Part shown: piece by piece, positions 1-12,534 of the stretch
Position numbering within the stretch: the stretch's first letter is position 1
Layout: each line of letters begins with the position of its first letter
Origin: Eudromia elegans
Taxonomy: Eukaryota; Chordata; Aves; Tinamiformes; Tinamidae
Direction: 5' to 3'
Length of the DNA stretch: 64,000 nucleotides
Assembly (NCBI GenBank): GCA_003342815.1
Contig: PTEX01000012.1
Location: forward strand, 1,583,961-1,647,960
Notes under the pieces: generated by a model
Told to the model about the DNA's origin: nothing
What the model saw: the letters and a program-made list of their open reading frames with translations, nothing else
Database searches by the model: none
Position numbers and translations under genes: made by a program

Positions 1-416
1 TCGCAACCAGCAGCTCCGGGACAGCTCAAGGGGCTGAAAACGCCAGCTCACATAGAAACACGTGCACGCGTATTACCCATTTCCGAGTATTTACCTGTTT
101 CCACGCGTACTTATTAATTCCATGTATTCGAATGGGTAGGTATGTGTATATTGGTATATATGTGGATGTGTATGCATTCTCATATAGAAACAACTCAAGT
201 CCTGTTTCCCTGCTTTTCACCCCCATAGGGCATATTAGCACAGTTGGTTGAAGTGCTGGTACAGCACACTGGTTTCATCTGCCTGTTTAAAGTCGCTATT
301 GGAGGAAAACTCTGCTTTTAGATGTGTGTGCCTGTATGCGTGCATGTAACGACCCAACTCCTTCCAGATTATACAACTCTCTCAGGCCTTACATTTTTCT
401 GAGGTGGGGCTTGGCT

Positions 417-420
<4 letters not shown>

Positions 421-452
<32 letters not shown>
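421..452. repeat. (AT)16 microsatellite
   Basis: Sixteen uninterrupted AT units. The site is likely polymorphic. Confidence 0.97.
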
Positions 453-455
<3 letters not shown>

Positions 456-2224
456 TCCTAGGAGGCTCCAAACCCTCTCAGTGCTGGCAAAATATAAATA
501 CTTAATAAGAAAATGTTAAAAAAAATAATTGGGGAAAAGTAGTGCATTTTCATCTTGTGCCAATCCCACTTCAGTTCAGCCAGGACCCTGGCAGCAGTCT
601 TTCCCTTTCCTTGGATCGCAGGGATGCTGCCTCGAATTCATCTGCTGCTTCAGAAACAAGCAATGACTTTCTGCAGGAAGCCTGATCTCTGAGGGGATGC
701 GTACAGTGGGGAAATAGCTCCTATTTCCCCTTTGGCTGTATTGGTCTTGGATCTTCTCCACTGGATCATAATGCAGCAGGGTCGAGGTTCCCTTACAATT
801 GATATCACCACCGATACTGCTCTTCATTGCCCAAAATCTCAAGTTAGACTAGCACTTTCTCAAGGCAATGTACCAGAAAGCCTGCGCTGGGGGGATCTGT
901 AGTTTATCCTTCCTGGATACAGAGCTTGCAGATACAATCTCAGCACAACTGAGGGTTTCCTGCCTCTCCAGCAAAAGCAAACTGAGTCATTGCTGTTAGC
1001 AGCAGCAACGCCTGTGCGCAGGGACGCTTCCACACCTGCAATTACTCCTGTCCTCCGAAAGCAGCCGGGCAGACCCGGGTTGGAGGCAGCAGGAGAGGTG
1101 CACAGGGAGGTCGCGCTTCAGAGCTCACCCATGCTCTGAGCAGGCAACAATGTGCTTGAGGCTTGAACTTCACTGCTTTGAGCACACCCCCGTGATGCTC
1201 CTGTCCTACCCTCTCCTGTTCATGGCCACACCTTGCCCTTTGCATCTGGCACCCCCGTTTAAGTGTGTTACCAGCCATGACCATACTGTCTCACAGCTTT
1301 TTTTTAGTACCAAGTCCAGAGCAGGGGATCCTGGGTATGACCGAGGCTTGTGGCCACACTCCTTGTAATGCAAAGCCTAAGTCATGCAAAGCTGAGCTGA
1401 GAGGAACAACACGCAGATTACCAGAGCCGGTGGCACTCTTCTTCCAGTGATATTTTGGCTGTTTCTGCTTTCACAACCTGAAGGGACAAGCTGTTCAAAC
1501 TGCTCCTTTCAAGTCATAGAGGGAAATTGCAGCAAGAGTCCTAATAAAGCATCTTTCCAGGAGTTTTTATAGCCTGGAAAGCTGAGAGGTCAGTGAGGGC
1601 CCAGCCAGGAGGCAGCAGGAACACGCAGGCATTTCTTGTAGCATCAACAGGAAAACGCTGTTTGTCGTCTGCAGGAAGCTGCTGCAGTGAGGAAGGCTGG
1701 AGAGACAGCGCACACAGATAGTGAACGAAGAAGAAAAAGGGTTATTTCAGATATTGTGCACTGAGAAGATTTCTTCAAGGCTTAAATAGGAAAAATCATA
1801 GATGGGCTTAATTTTTGGACTCTGACAGGCGGTTTGAGATAGAAACTGCCGGTATGACCTTCTCCGAACTGCTTGTCTCGCCACTTTGCACTCGGTGGAC
1901 TCTTGAAACGTTGTATAGGTATGCGATAAATCAGGGAGCCTCAGGTCTTATGTTTGGCTTCAGGACAACTGCCCCAGCCCGTAGTTCAAACGGCCGATGA
2001 ATAGTTTGAATATATTTTAAGGCTCAGCAGTAAAGAAGCAAAACCTTGGTGTTGTTTGCATTACAGTGCTGGGTTGTAGAGTCTCAGATTACAGCACTGT
2101 ATAAAGATGGCAAAATTTAAGCAATATTAAGAGAGATCATTGTTCAGGGTGTGTGACTGATACAATTAACACCAGCAACAAATGAGGAACAAAAGCTCCG
2201 TTTGGAATAGGGAAATGGCAGGCT
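453..2224. other. Intergenic, nothing recognised
   Basis: Frames here are at most 88 codons and overlap each other on both strands. No repeat, RNA gene or mobile element was seen. Confidence 0.6.
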
Positions 2225-2545
2225 AGAAGCAATTGGATAAACTGGATGTTTCCAGATTGGCAGGGCAGGGTGAAATACGCCCTAGAACACTTGTAGAGTT
2301 GGCTGAGACCATCTTGAAGCTGTTTTCAATTGCTCTGAAAGAACTGTGGTGTGTAAGCAAGGTTCCCCGGGATGGAAAAGGAGCAAGCGTAAGGCCTTCC
2401 CCGAGACGGAGCTTGTCACACTGGAAAAACAATTGGACTATTTGCAGGAATTTTCAAAGAATCCGAAGAGGTAGGTAAGAGCCAACATGGATTTGAACAC
2501 AACCGGTCTAATCCAGGCCAAACAATACCCTTTCATATGATAAAA
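2225..2545 (+). mobile_element. Possible ancient CR1-type LINE remnant
   Basis: The stretch around 2485-2545 (GAGCCAACATGGATTTG, then GTCTAATCC and a TGATCAGGTTACTG-like end) resembles an internal RT segment of older archosaur CR1 families, in the sense orientation. The 5' part is much weaker. An 81-codon open frame (2233-2478) crosses it but has no motif I recognise. This is based on remembered consensus only. Confidence 0.3.
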
Positions 2546-5500
2546 ACTGATCAGGTTACTGCAGCTTCTCCAGCCACCGTCAGCTGAAGCAAGTAACACA
2601 TGCTTGGCCCACTCCGTTTGCAAAGCAAGTGTGTGTGTACAGCTAAATGCATTGATTGATTCAGAATGTGTGAGAGGTAAAAGGGCACAAAGAGAACATT
2701 TGTTTGTAGTTTTCTGTTTTTAATTTAAAGATTAGCCATCAAATTGGGAAAATACTGCAGCAAAGTGTGGAGGAATGACCTGATCGCCACGTGAACTGTT
2801 TATAAAGTCAGTAGACAAAAAAAGGCTTATGGTGCAACAACAATAACACAAATTAGCTTATACAGTACAAAACTGTCTTACCCTAAAGACAATTCAGTGT
2901 TGGGCTAGTTTGTACAATTGCCATCATCTGATTCTTTAAGACAGACAGCTGCCAGGAATCACATGGCTCTTCCTGATCTTTTCAGGACTATTTTCTGTGG
3001 CTGAGGAAGTTTTTTGGCTTCTTCTAGCACTGGTGAAATAAATAGAAATTCCTCTGGTCAAGGTGAGGTGCCACATCAGTCGGGGGAGACTCTAAGTAGC
3101 CGAGACAGATTTCCCAGGCTGTGTTGCCCAGCCTCATTTCCAGGTTGTGCTCCCAGGGACAGGCAGCTCCGCTGCCCCACACCAGGCAGGGCACTCCGGT
3201 GAGAGCCGTTCTCCGATGCTGGTGCTACAATGAATGGGTCTGCAGGAGGATGGATTGGATCAGCAAGGACCTCCTGGGAGGCAGCAGTTGCATCCCAGTT
3301 GATTCGGCCGTCTGAGGCACTTGCTGCTGGCAGAGAGAGGCAGTTCCCACTGGGCACCAAGCCCTGGGTAGCAGCTCTGTGTCCTCACCCCACCGTCAGC
3401 ATCAGTCTCTTTAAGACCTCTTGTTGAGCCAACACAACTAATGAACAATCTGTCATGTAAAGGATATGGCCAAGAGAGCTCCAGAGACTGAGCAAGCAAT
3501 TTGTTCAGGTTGATAACATTTTTTTTCTCCTATTTTGAATGACTTTGTGTCTCCCTGCAAGGTTAGAGTGTTGTTTTCCATGGAGCGACAGGCTCATCTG
3601 GAGGCAAGGGCTCAGACTAGGGATGATAGGGGCCTCTGGGGGACAAGTGTAACAGAGAAATGCATGTGGCAAAAACCTGACCTTTGCATCTATCCTCTAT
3701 TTTGCTGGGCAAATCTTTGCAACATCAAATCCAGTCTAAAGGATTAGCTAGAAACAGTCTCTGGAGCTGAAGTGGTTGAATGTCCCACAGGACATTCCTG
3801 CTGAAAGCAATGCCACTTGTTTCCTATCAGTTCCAAGTGGAAACCAGGAATTAAAACAAGTAATCCATTTAAAATTAATCTTTCTGGATTGGTCTTCCAG
3901 CAGAGAATAATAGAAGCAGCAGTAATCCATAGAGAGCAGCGAGGATTCCTATGGAGTCTATTGGAATTTCCACTGAAGAGATCATGACTGTCCTGAATTA
4001 GCAAGCGCTGCCTTTGACAGGGAGAAGGTCATTTTACACAGACAGCCCTATCAATTACTCAACAGCTCATTCAAAACAGGGGCGCCATGACTGGCGTTTA
4101 GGTGAAAAGTGTCTTTATGTAACTGGTAGAAATCCTTTGCAGGAGCGAAACTGAAAATAGCAAACATTGTGCCAAGGAGAAAACGGGAAGCAGGCGGCTC
4201 CAGTCGGCACCAGGCAGCAATAGCCAACAGCAGAGAGCGTGCAGTCCAGAGCGGGGACGTGCCAAGGAGCACATCATTAATTTTCCATTACTTGAAGGGT
4301 ACCTGCCAAAGGGCAGCTTCAGTAACCCCTCCCAGCCCTTACGCGTTCCCGGGCAGTATTAAACTCTCCCCTCTGAACTCACTCGCTGCCTTTTCGATCC
4401 TTCTCCTCTCCTTTCCTCCCGTCTTTTAAATTGTTTTCAGAAGGTTTCCCCGAAGGGTGCTCGATCTATCAGTGTCATTTATAATATCTACAGGGAATAC
4501 CAGAGTGCTAACAGCTGCTTCCACTTGTGATACGCTCCTTCTGCTCGTGACCTCCACAGTACATGTGTTGAAATCTAAAATATTTATACATTGGGGTGAC
4601 ACTTCTTTCTAATTAGTGCAAATGATGTTCCCTGTCTTTCATATGATCTCCTCGGAGACAGAATATGTGATCAGATGTAGTAATAAATTTGCAGTCTCTA
4701 GCGCTCCCTTTCCTTCTCTCTCTCTTGATGGCCGTGCATAAAGCCAGCTTTATTCTTACCTGGACAATCCTTCTGTTTAGCACTGTCGTATTTACTGACT
4801 ATCTCAAAGTACAACTCGATCATGTTCTCTCCAGGGAACCAAATAAATGTCTTTATAGTAAAAAATACTGCTAAAGCGGGAGGAATAACACACAATCCTC
4901 AACCCTGGTAAGGTTGAAGCCACATTTCTGAGTTTATTTAACATGCCGCGTCTCAGATGCTCTTCTTCCAAACGATCTGTACAACACTGAGTTGGACTGG
5001 AAGCAAGACATCATAAGCTGTTATTTTAGGGCTCATGCTTTGGCAGGAGCTCAAAGCCCAGCATTGATTTGGCATTTCGTGAGCTGGGGCTTGATCTTTC
5101 TCTCTGACTGTGACTCAGCCTGGCTGAGCTCACTCAGTCCTGGCAGATCAGAGCGTTACTCTTGCTTGGGCCCCTGCAAATTGCAGGATCAACCCTGACT
5201 GAAATGAGAATTTGCTTAGCACTGCCCGGCATCATGGGTAATATTAAATTGTCATATTCCCCTCCAAAAGGCTGTGAGAGAAAATCAGCAGGTCTGAAAT
5301 GGATGCCGTTCGAGCTGCTCGTTGAAGAGCACTGTGCCAATGTGAAATCATTCTGCCAATAACCCTTAGAGGGAGCTAAATATTTTCCCGCATGGACGAG
5401 TAAACTGAGGCACGGAGAAGTATGAAGAAAAGGAGGGGAATTATGGGAAGAAAGTTCAACCCCACCTTGCTGTTAGTGAGTGAATTCCGCCCGTGGGAAA

Positions 5501-8500
5501 GGTGCCAGGCTGAAACCCCAGGCAGGGACATGGCCTGGCCTCCCTGCCCGGCCGCTGTCCCACGGTGCCACGGGTGCCCATCACCAGCCACGTCCCAGTC
5601 ACGGGCAGGCGCGGGTGGCACGGGGGCTCCCTATGTGTGTGTGCATACATAGGCTCATACCCATATACGTGTGTGAAATGTGGGCTGGGAAATTCTGTTG
5701 GAAGGGAAATCGTCTGTGAATCTGGTTTGAGTTTAGCTAATCGCCCCCCATTTAAACACAAAAGGAAATTTCCAGTAGTTCTAAATATTTCACCTGGATA
5801 TTTTCAAAATGAAAAGCTTCAGCCTCTTTATTTCAAAGGAAGAATTTTGCTTAGTTAACAGCCTATATTTTCTAAAAAGAAGAAAAAAAAAAAAATGGGG
5901 TGGGGGGCTGTGGAACAAAACTTTCAAAGGGAGAAATAAGTACACAGCCAAAAACAACTACAACGAAAAAAGAAGCTACTGACCTAAAACTGAATTTGTC
6001 AGAAATCCTAAATTTGGCCATCTGGCTGACTGAACCGCTGTCTCCCGCAGCCCTTTGGGAGCGGAGGTGAAGTGTGATCTAGTGATCCAGGGCAAGTCTG
6101 GCGCTGCAGACGCGTCTGCTGAAGAAACCTCGCGGTGCTCTGCAGCGGGGATGAAACGAGGGCAATCTCTGTCCTTTAGCGAGGCACCTGAAGCCACGTC
6201 TTTGAGGACTGAACTCTTCTGGGACTCTCTCCTCCACCACGGACAGATGGCAACGCCACGAGACAATAAAAGCCTCCTGGCAAAATAAATTAGCGGCTAT
6301 TAGTCGCCTCCTCCGTATCCTAACCCAGGCAGAAAGCACTTGATGGGAATTTGCGAGTTGATCAAGCAAGCTGCTCCTCAGCCAAACTTTTCCTGCAACA
6401 TATGGAGAGTGCAATTTAAGGCTGTGCAAATAAAAGTGGGCTTTGGTTCTTACGCACGATGACAAAACCAGCAAAAAGAAATTACAATTCAGATTGACTT
6501 CTAAATTTTCTTTTCTTTTTTTTTTTTTCCTTATGGAAACAAGACTAAGAAAAAAAATATATATATTCCCTATCTACCACATAGTCTTGCAACCCGCTTT
6601 TTCTGAACAGGGGCTCTTCCCATGAGAGCATCCCATGGCTGCTGTTCGGTTCCTCAGCAAGGAGACTTCCCTGAACACCCTGTGCAGCCCCAGCTTGTCA
6701 AGCTTTCCATGAGGCTTTAAACTATGAGGCTTTCCAGGAGATGGTGACTGCTATCAGACAAGACAACCTGTGTTTTCTCGTTTGAAAATAAGGGGAGGAG
6801 GCCAAGAACTAAATACAGGCTGGAAAGAACAGAAAATGAGAATAAATAATTCAATTTTTGCAGAAGATAATAAGATTTTTCATAAGGAAGTAGAGAGGTC
6901 AGAGCCCATCATCCTTCTGGATTTCTGGCTGTGTTTGGAGCCATCTTCCTCGGATTTCCACCAGTCTCACTGCAGGGAGTATGAACTATCTGGGTTGCTT
7001 CCCACTTCCTCAGAGGAGGTCTCAGCCGCAGTGTCAGGCAGCAGCTCTCAGGGGCTCCTTCTTTAGGGAAAGGTGGGGGGCTCTGGCTGCCTGCGGCTCA
7101 GGTGATCTGGATTCTCCCCATCTTACTGCCCTGAGCAGGGCAGCTCTGCACCAGCTTCCTTAGCACAGTTCCTGAGTGTTCAAGTCCTCCTTTCCGCCTC
7201 TTTTCTCTTCCCAGCCCCTGCCTGTTCAGCCCTCCTGGCATCATTGGTAGCGTCTGGCACAGAGGGGCTCTGATCTCCAGAGATCTAAGCTCAGCTGTGT
7301 CAATAACTAATTAAAGGTTCTTCAGGACGGAGTTGAGGACCCTAATCATCCTCCTACTGACAGCACTGTGAGCCCGCGGTGCCTGGAGAACCTCAGTAAT
7401 ATTAAAAAGCAACCGCCTGGACTGAGCACATCAAGCGATTTCTGACCCGTCCCACTTTGTCTCCCTTATCTGAACTGCAGGGGTGGAATTTGGCTCCTCT
7501 ATTTTTATCCCTCTCGCTCAGACGTTGACCTCTTTATTGCAGTCACCCTGCGTTCCCTCTGCAATCAAAGCAAAGCGCGGCGCTTCCAGAGCGCTCTTTG
7601 CCTGGCCTACTTCTGGGGTCTGCGCTAGGGCAGGATGAAAGGCACCCCAGAAATGCCTGTTTCCCCGCACTGACTGTAAAGGGAGGCTTGAGGGTTACGC
7701 TGCGTGCTGAGCACGGCAAACAAAGCCCAGCCGGCGTGCCCTCATCTGCAGTTTATGCATTGCTGTGCGCAGACAGCCCTGAATAAGTGTGTGTTGATCC
7801 TAGCTCATGTTGCATGCTGTATACCTGATATATACATATAATAATCTATAAAGGCATGTCTATGCAGGCGTCTGCCTAACAGGCTAATAAAACAGCTGTA
7901 ACTCTCTTTGAAACATTTTTCTTACATTTCTTAGATGAGAGCTCCACCTTCAAACCATCCAAAACCCCTGGATGCTTCAAAGCAGCGTCTGTGCTGTTTA
8001 GAGCAGCGTAAACACGTGGGCTGGTGGTTAGCTGGGACCTCATTCTTGGTGATTCTTTGCATTTCCAGTGGTGCCACTGCAGTGCTAGCCACAATGCTGC
8101 ACCCAAGTGAGTCTGGCTCACTGCGTTTTGCTAGGTCTTAACAGGCCTGCAGAGCACAGCACCCTGCTGGGGGAGGACTGCTGGACAAGAACTACTGAGT
8201 GCATGTAGGAACAGTCAAGATTTAAGTCCTTACCTGGGCAAAACTCACACTGAAACCTTTGGGAGCAAGGGCTTGTGTCAGTTGGGAAAAGACATTGTCC
8301 CACTGTTTTGCTATCAGCAACAAAACTGATATCTGGAAAAGCCTATCTACATCGGAAATAAAGGCCAAGAATCATATTAAAACTATCTCTTAGGTTGAGG
8401 AGACAGCTCGACCTGGGTCTCATTCCAGTCTGCTATCCACTGGCCAGGATGCATTTAATGAAGTGCTAAAGCATCTGCCCGTGCCAAGGTGCTCTGGAGG

Positions 8501-11500
8501 TACCTGTGCGGCTGCGTCGCTTGGAGCTGAGACCCACCACGTGCGAGCTGGTGATTCCTCCCTGCACTGAGCCTGTGTGACGGGCACAATTCACCAGGGG
8601 CTCCCCTGCAGCCTGCCCAAACCTGCACTGTCACTCACAGGACGGGAGGTTTTAACAAAACACTCAGAACGGTGCGGCCTGGGAGAACTAACCTTGCTGG
8701 AGAGCTTTCTGCACAGGACAAGAGGGTTTCTGAAGGCGTGGGCTGTGTACATACTCTGGCATGTGCCCAGACATTAGCACCAAAAAAAGTTCTCACTCAT
8801 TTAAAACAATCTGGGAGAAAGTAATTATTTAACATTTATTTATTTATTTACTTCACTATGCACCTGAGGACAGGTATCAATCAGTCCCAACAAGCGGGCT
8901 GATTGCACAGATAAGGAGGCACATGCATTAGCACACATAAACTAAATACGTAAGTCCAGAATCACTAGTTCATTTACTTGATGTACAAGATGATGGAGAA
9001 GAATGGAAAAGACTCAACACAAAACATCACAGTAGAGCCTCTTGGTACAAATACCAGATGGGGATAGACAATTCCTTTTATTTCCTTGCACTGAAATTCC
9101 AATTAAAATTGCCAGTGCTCTTCTTGTCAAAGATTAGTGGCAACCTCTGTGGGCAAAACTGTATTTAAACCCCATTCAGAGCCACCATTCCACTGATCAG
9201 ATTTATGAAAGGAATATAACTAGGAAAATTATATCGCATTATCTTCTCACCAAAGAAAACAACCTGATAAGCCGATTCTTAAGTGGATCAGTCTTTTAGT
9301 AATGGACCTTACTTTCTATATGGCCAATGAAAGTATTGCAAATACTCTCCCTTTTCAGTAATGGATTGCATTAAAAATGCATGGCAAAGTATTTTCACAT
9401 TGTTTTTGTTTCATTTCATGCTCGATGAAGCCTGCAGGAGCCATCCTGCTCTCCTTGGTGTGCTGCAGTCCTGGCACTCTCATGAGCCTTGTAAGGAGAA
9501 TTGGGCCTGCTGTACCATGTTTCTTACTGAAAGTCCCACGGCTCAGGACTCTCCTGAAACACTCTCCAGAAATGAGCCTGTGCCATGGATCACCAGCTCG
9601 CTGTGCTTGGGAATTGGGTTTCTCTTTAGGAATAGAGCTTCTTAGACATGTTAGTGCTTCCCCCTTGTACACATGGCTTCACTCCTGGTGTGTGCAAGTT
9701 GAGCGGATGACATTTCTGCCTCCATCGCTTCGAAATGCTGACCTGCAGCAGAGTCTGCTCCAAGGTGATCCCTACCCTGGAGCCCGGGCTGCAGCTGAAC
9801 ACCGGGCAGAGCGGCTCCGGTGGGCACGGCATGACCCTGCACGCACAGCTAGGACCAAGCGGACGCATCACTTCGGTGCCGGATCGAGCGCTGGCCACAC
9901 GTTCTACGCCACGAAGGCCTCAGTGAAAAACTGCGTGATAAATCCTAGGGACGGGGGAGCTACCTGCTAAGTATTAACGCTGTAAGTAGGCAGGACTGCA
10001 GGACCCCTGGAGCAGGTCCCATCCCCACCATGCAGCAGCACGCTGCCGCACGGAGCGCCTTGCAAGGTGACAAGGGATCGGATACCTCCCTCTGCGCTGA
10101 GAACACAGCTCACTTAGCAATACGCATTTCCTCATCCAGATACATGAATTTTAAATATAGAAAAGTTTATGCTTCAATTTTGCTGCAAATATTTGAAAGC
10201 TTTTCACTCTGCCACAAGTATCTACTTATCAGTAACACCAGAGCTCGGTGCTGGTCTGTTCTGGGTTTTCGTGTTAGCTAGTGTTAAGTGATAATGTAAA
10301 TGTTATTTACATTAAATGAGCTTCTTTAGCACTGCTGTCGTTGCAACAGTCATGTGGTAGAGAAACACAGTCCATATTTACCACTGTAAGCTTCCAGTGT
10401 AGGAAACTTTCAAGTCACAGTTGTGGATGTCTTGAATTTTGACTTTTTATGGGAAGTTAGGAAAATCCAGCCTCTGTTCATTTCTCATGGTTTTTTGGCA
10501 GCATCCAAGAACATGGACTTTCAAAATTACAAGTCATCCCTTGAAAAGTGGAACATTTCGGTGCTCTTGTACCTGCAGTTTATCCTCACAGCTATTCCCC
10601 TTCTCTAAAATGAGCCTTTTCACATGGAAGCATGAAATATCAATGACGTTGCATATATGGGGAAGGCCAGCAGGATCAGACCTTAATATTTCCCATCGAA
10701 TCCTATGCGTATTATGTTTACTAAGTCCCATATGCTCTGCTAATTCCTGCTTTATTTTTAATATGTGGCTTATACCTTAGGATTAGGTATAAAATAGCAA
10801 CTGACTGTTCAGAAAACAAGGTACAGAAGTATCTCTGCCTTACAGCTAGAAATGACTTCTGCTTGGCTTATGAAAAAGTATTTGTCCCACTCTGTATCTA
10901 GTTAAACTTTTCCACCAGGAAGGTTTCAGTCTCTCAATGAGCCCCACTTGTTTGCAAAGGCATTTCTTGACCTGCTCTCCCCGCACTCAGTAGTTCAGCT
11001 GTGAGCAGCACCTGATGCTGCGGTCTGCCCCAAGGTGTTAGCCCTGGAGTCTGCTGCACCCTCCAGCATATGGACCTCCTGTCTCCCCACAGCCTCAGGG
11101 CTCTCAGATGGGTCTCCTGTGTCTCCAGCTTCCACCCTTTTTTGAACCCTTTTAAAGCATATCCTGGAAAATACCCTGCTTGGCTCCTGGGTACTATGAG
11201 AGAGTAAGAACACAGGTATCAAACACAGGCAAGATGTGAGAGTGTAATCAGCTGGTTAGTTCATTTTGTCTCTGCCTCTCGCTGTGCATCCCATTCAATA
11301 GCTGGAATTTATCCTCTCTTTTCATTACTTCCAGGAGAGTATTTGTTTGCGTTTGGTTATTTGGGTTCGTTCTTTCTGCTCTAAGGTCAGACGGAATTGA
11401 ACTGGCCGCTGGTCCCAGGAGCAATTTTTTGCTTGCCTGGGAGGTCCTGACAGGCGTCCCAAGGGAGCTGCCATCTGTGCCCCTCGCAGGTTACACACAG

Positions 11501-12492
11501 ATCCCCTGCTGAAACAGCCATCGCCCTCATGAACGAGGAGGGAAAAAATGCTAGAGTCAAAGTTATGTCAGCCATGAAGTCACTGCTTCAAATAAACTCC
11601 AACAAAAGTGGCTAATCGGGGTGCTTGCGACGTCAATTTGTACGTCTGTAAATTAATCAGAAATCGTTGGAGCTGATTTGAGGATTTCTTTCCCTCTGCC
11701 GTTGGGCTCTCAGCATGAAGCGCTCCCAGGCAGCCCGTTCCCTCCCAGCATCCGCTCCGCTGCCCCTTCCCCCGGGTAGCTCCCGGCCTTCAGGACGCAC
11801 TCCGTTTAATTCAGGTCTTGTGCTTGGATCAGTCAGGGGCTGGGCGCTTTTCTAGGGCCATAGAGTGATGAGTTGTAGAAGAGTTGCAGCTTGCACTGGA
11901 AATGGGCAGGTCTGCGGGTCTCAACCGGTGCCACAAGAATCCCCCAAAAAAGCAAAGGGAAGGAGGAAAGTAACAAGACGTATTTTGGTTTAAATCTCAT
12001 GGTTTTTAAGCAGATCTCCTGCCTGGTTTTCACTCAGTACACTGGAGCAGACCTGTCCTTAGAACTGTTGCCTTTAATGTGATGCTTAGATTCCTTTTTA
12101 AGATAATATAGACACTATGGTGTCTGACGGAGTAAGAAGGATGATAAATGAGGAGAACTGGTAAACTTTGCCCTTACTTCACGTTTATATCATCACACTC
12201 CGCATGTGCAGAGCTGTCTACTTGGACACTCACCTTAACTGAAGGACACCCAATTCCTGCACTGAATCTGCAAATCTATTGTGGCCATGTTGAAAAGGAG
12301 CCACTCGGTACTGGGCCTTTATTTTCAGGTTTGACTTATTTGTTGACTTCAGGGATTTAAATAATGATCCACGTATTCCAATGTCATCTGATTCGGTTGG
12401 GGACAAGGGGATTTGGATTAAAAGAGAGCTAAGGAATTTTATTATTTTACCCCAAGGACAGACAAATGAAGTAAAATTGCAAAGTGTCTGTA

Positions 12493-12495
<3 letters not shown>
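2546..12495. other. Intergenic, no gene recognised
   Basis: The longest frame is 197 codons (plus, 9377-9970), overlapped by other frames on both strands and without a motif. Minor simple sequence includes a 13-T tract at 6516-6528 and an A-rich then G-rich stretch at 5881-5910. A GC-rich patch occurs at 5480-5620. Confidence 0.55.
8834..8850. repeat. Short (TTTA)4 microsatellite
   Basis: About four ATTT/TTTA units in an AT-rich setting. Confidence 0.8.

Positions 12496-12533
<38 letters not shown>
12496..12533. repeat. Poly(A) tract, 38 A
   Basis: An uninterrupted run of 38 adenines. No AATAAA was seen in the preceding 30 bases and no recognisable retrocopy precedes it, so an origin as a retrotransposed tail is not supported. 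Confidence 0.95.

Positions 12534-12534
<1 letters not shown>

Noticed and set aside
9377..9970. 197-codon plus-strand open frame
   Set aside because: Several frames overlap on both strands with similar length, no motif is visible, and composition changes along the frame without coding periodicity that I can see.
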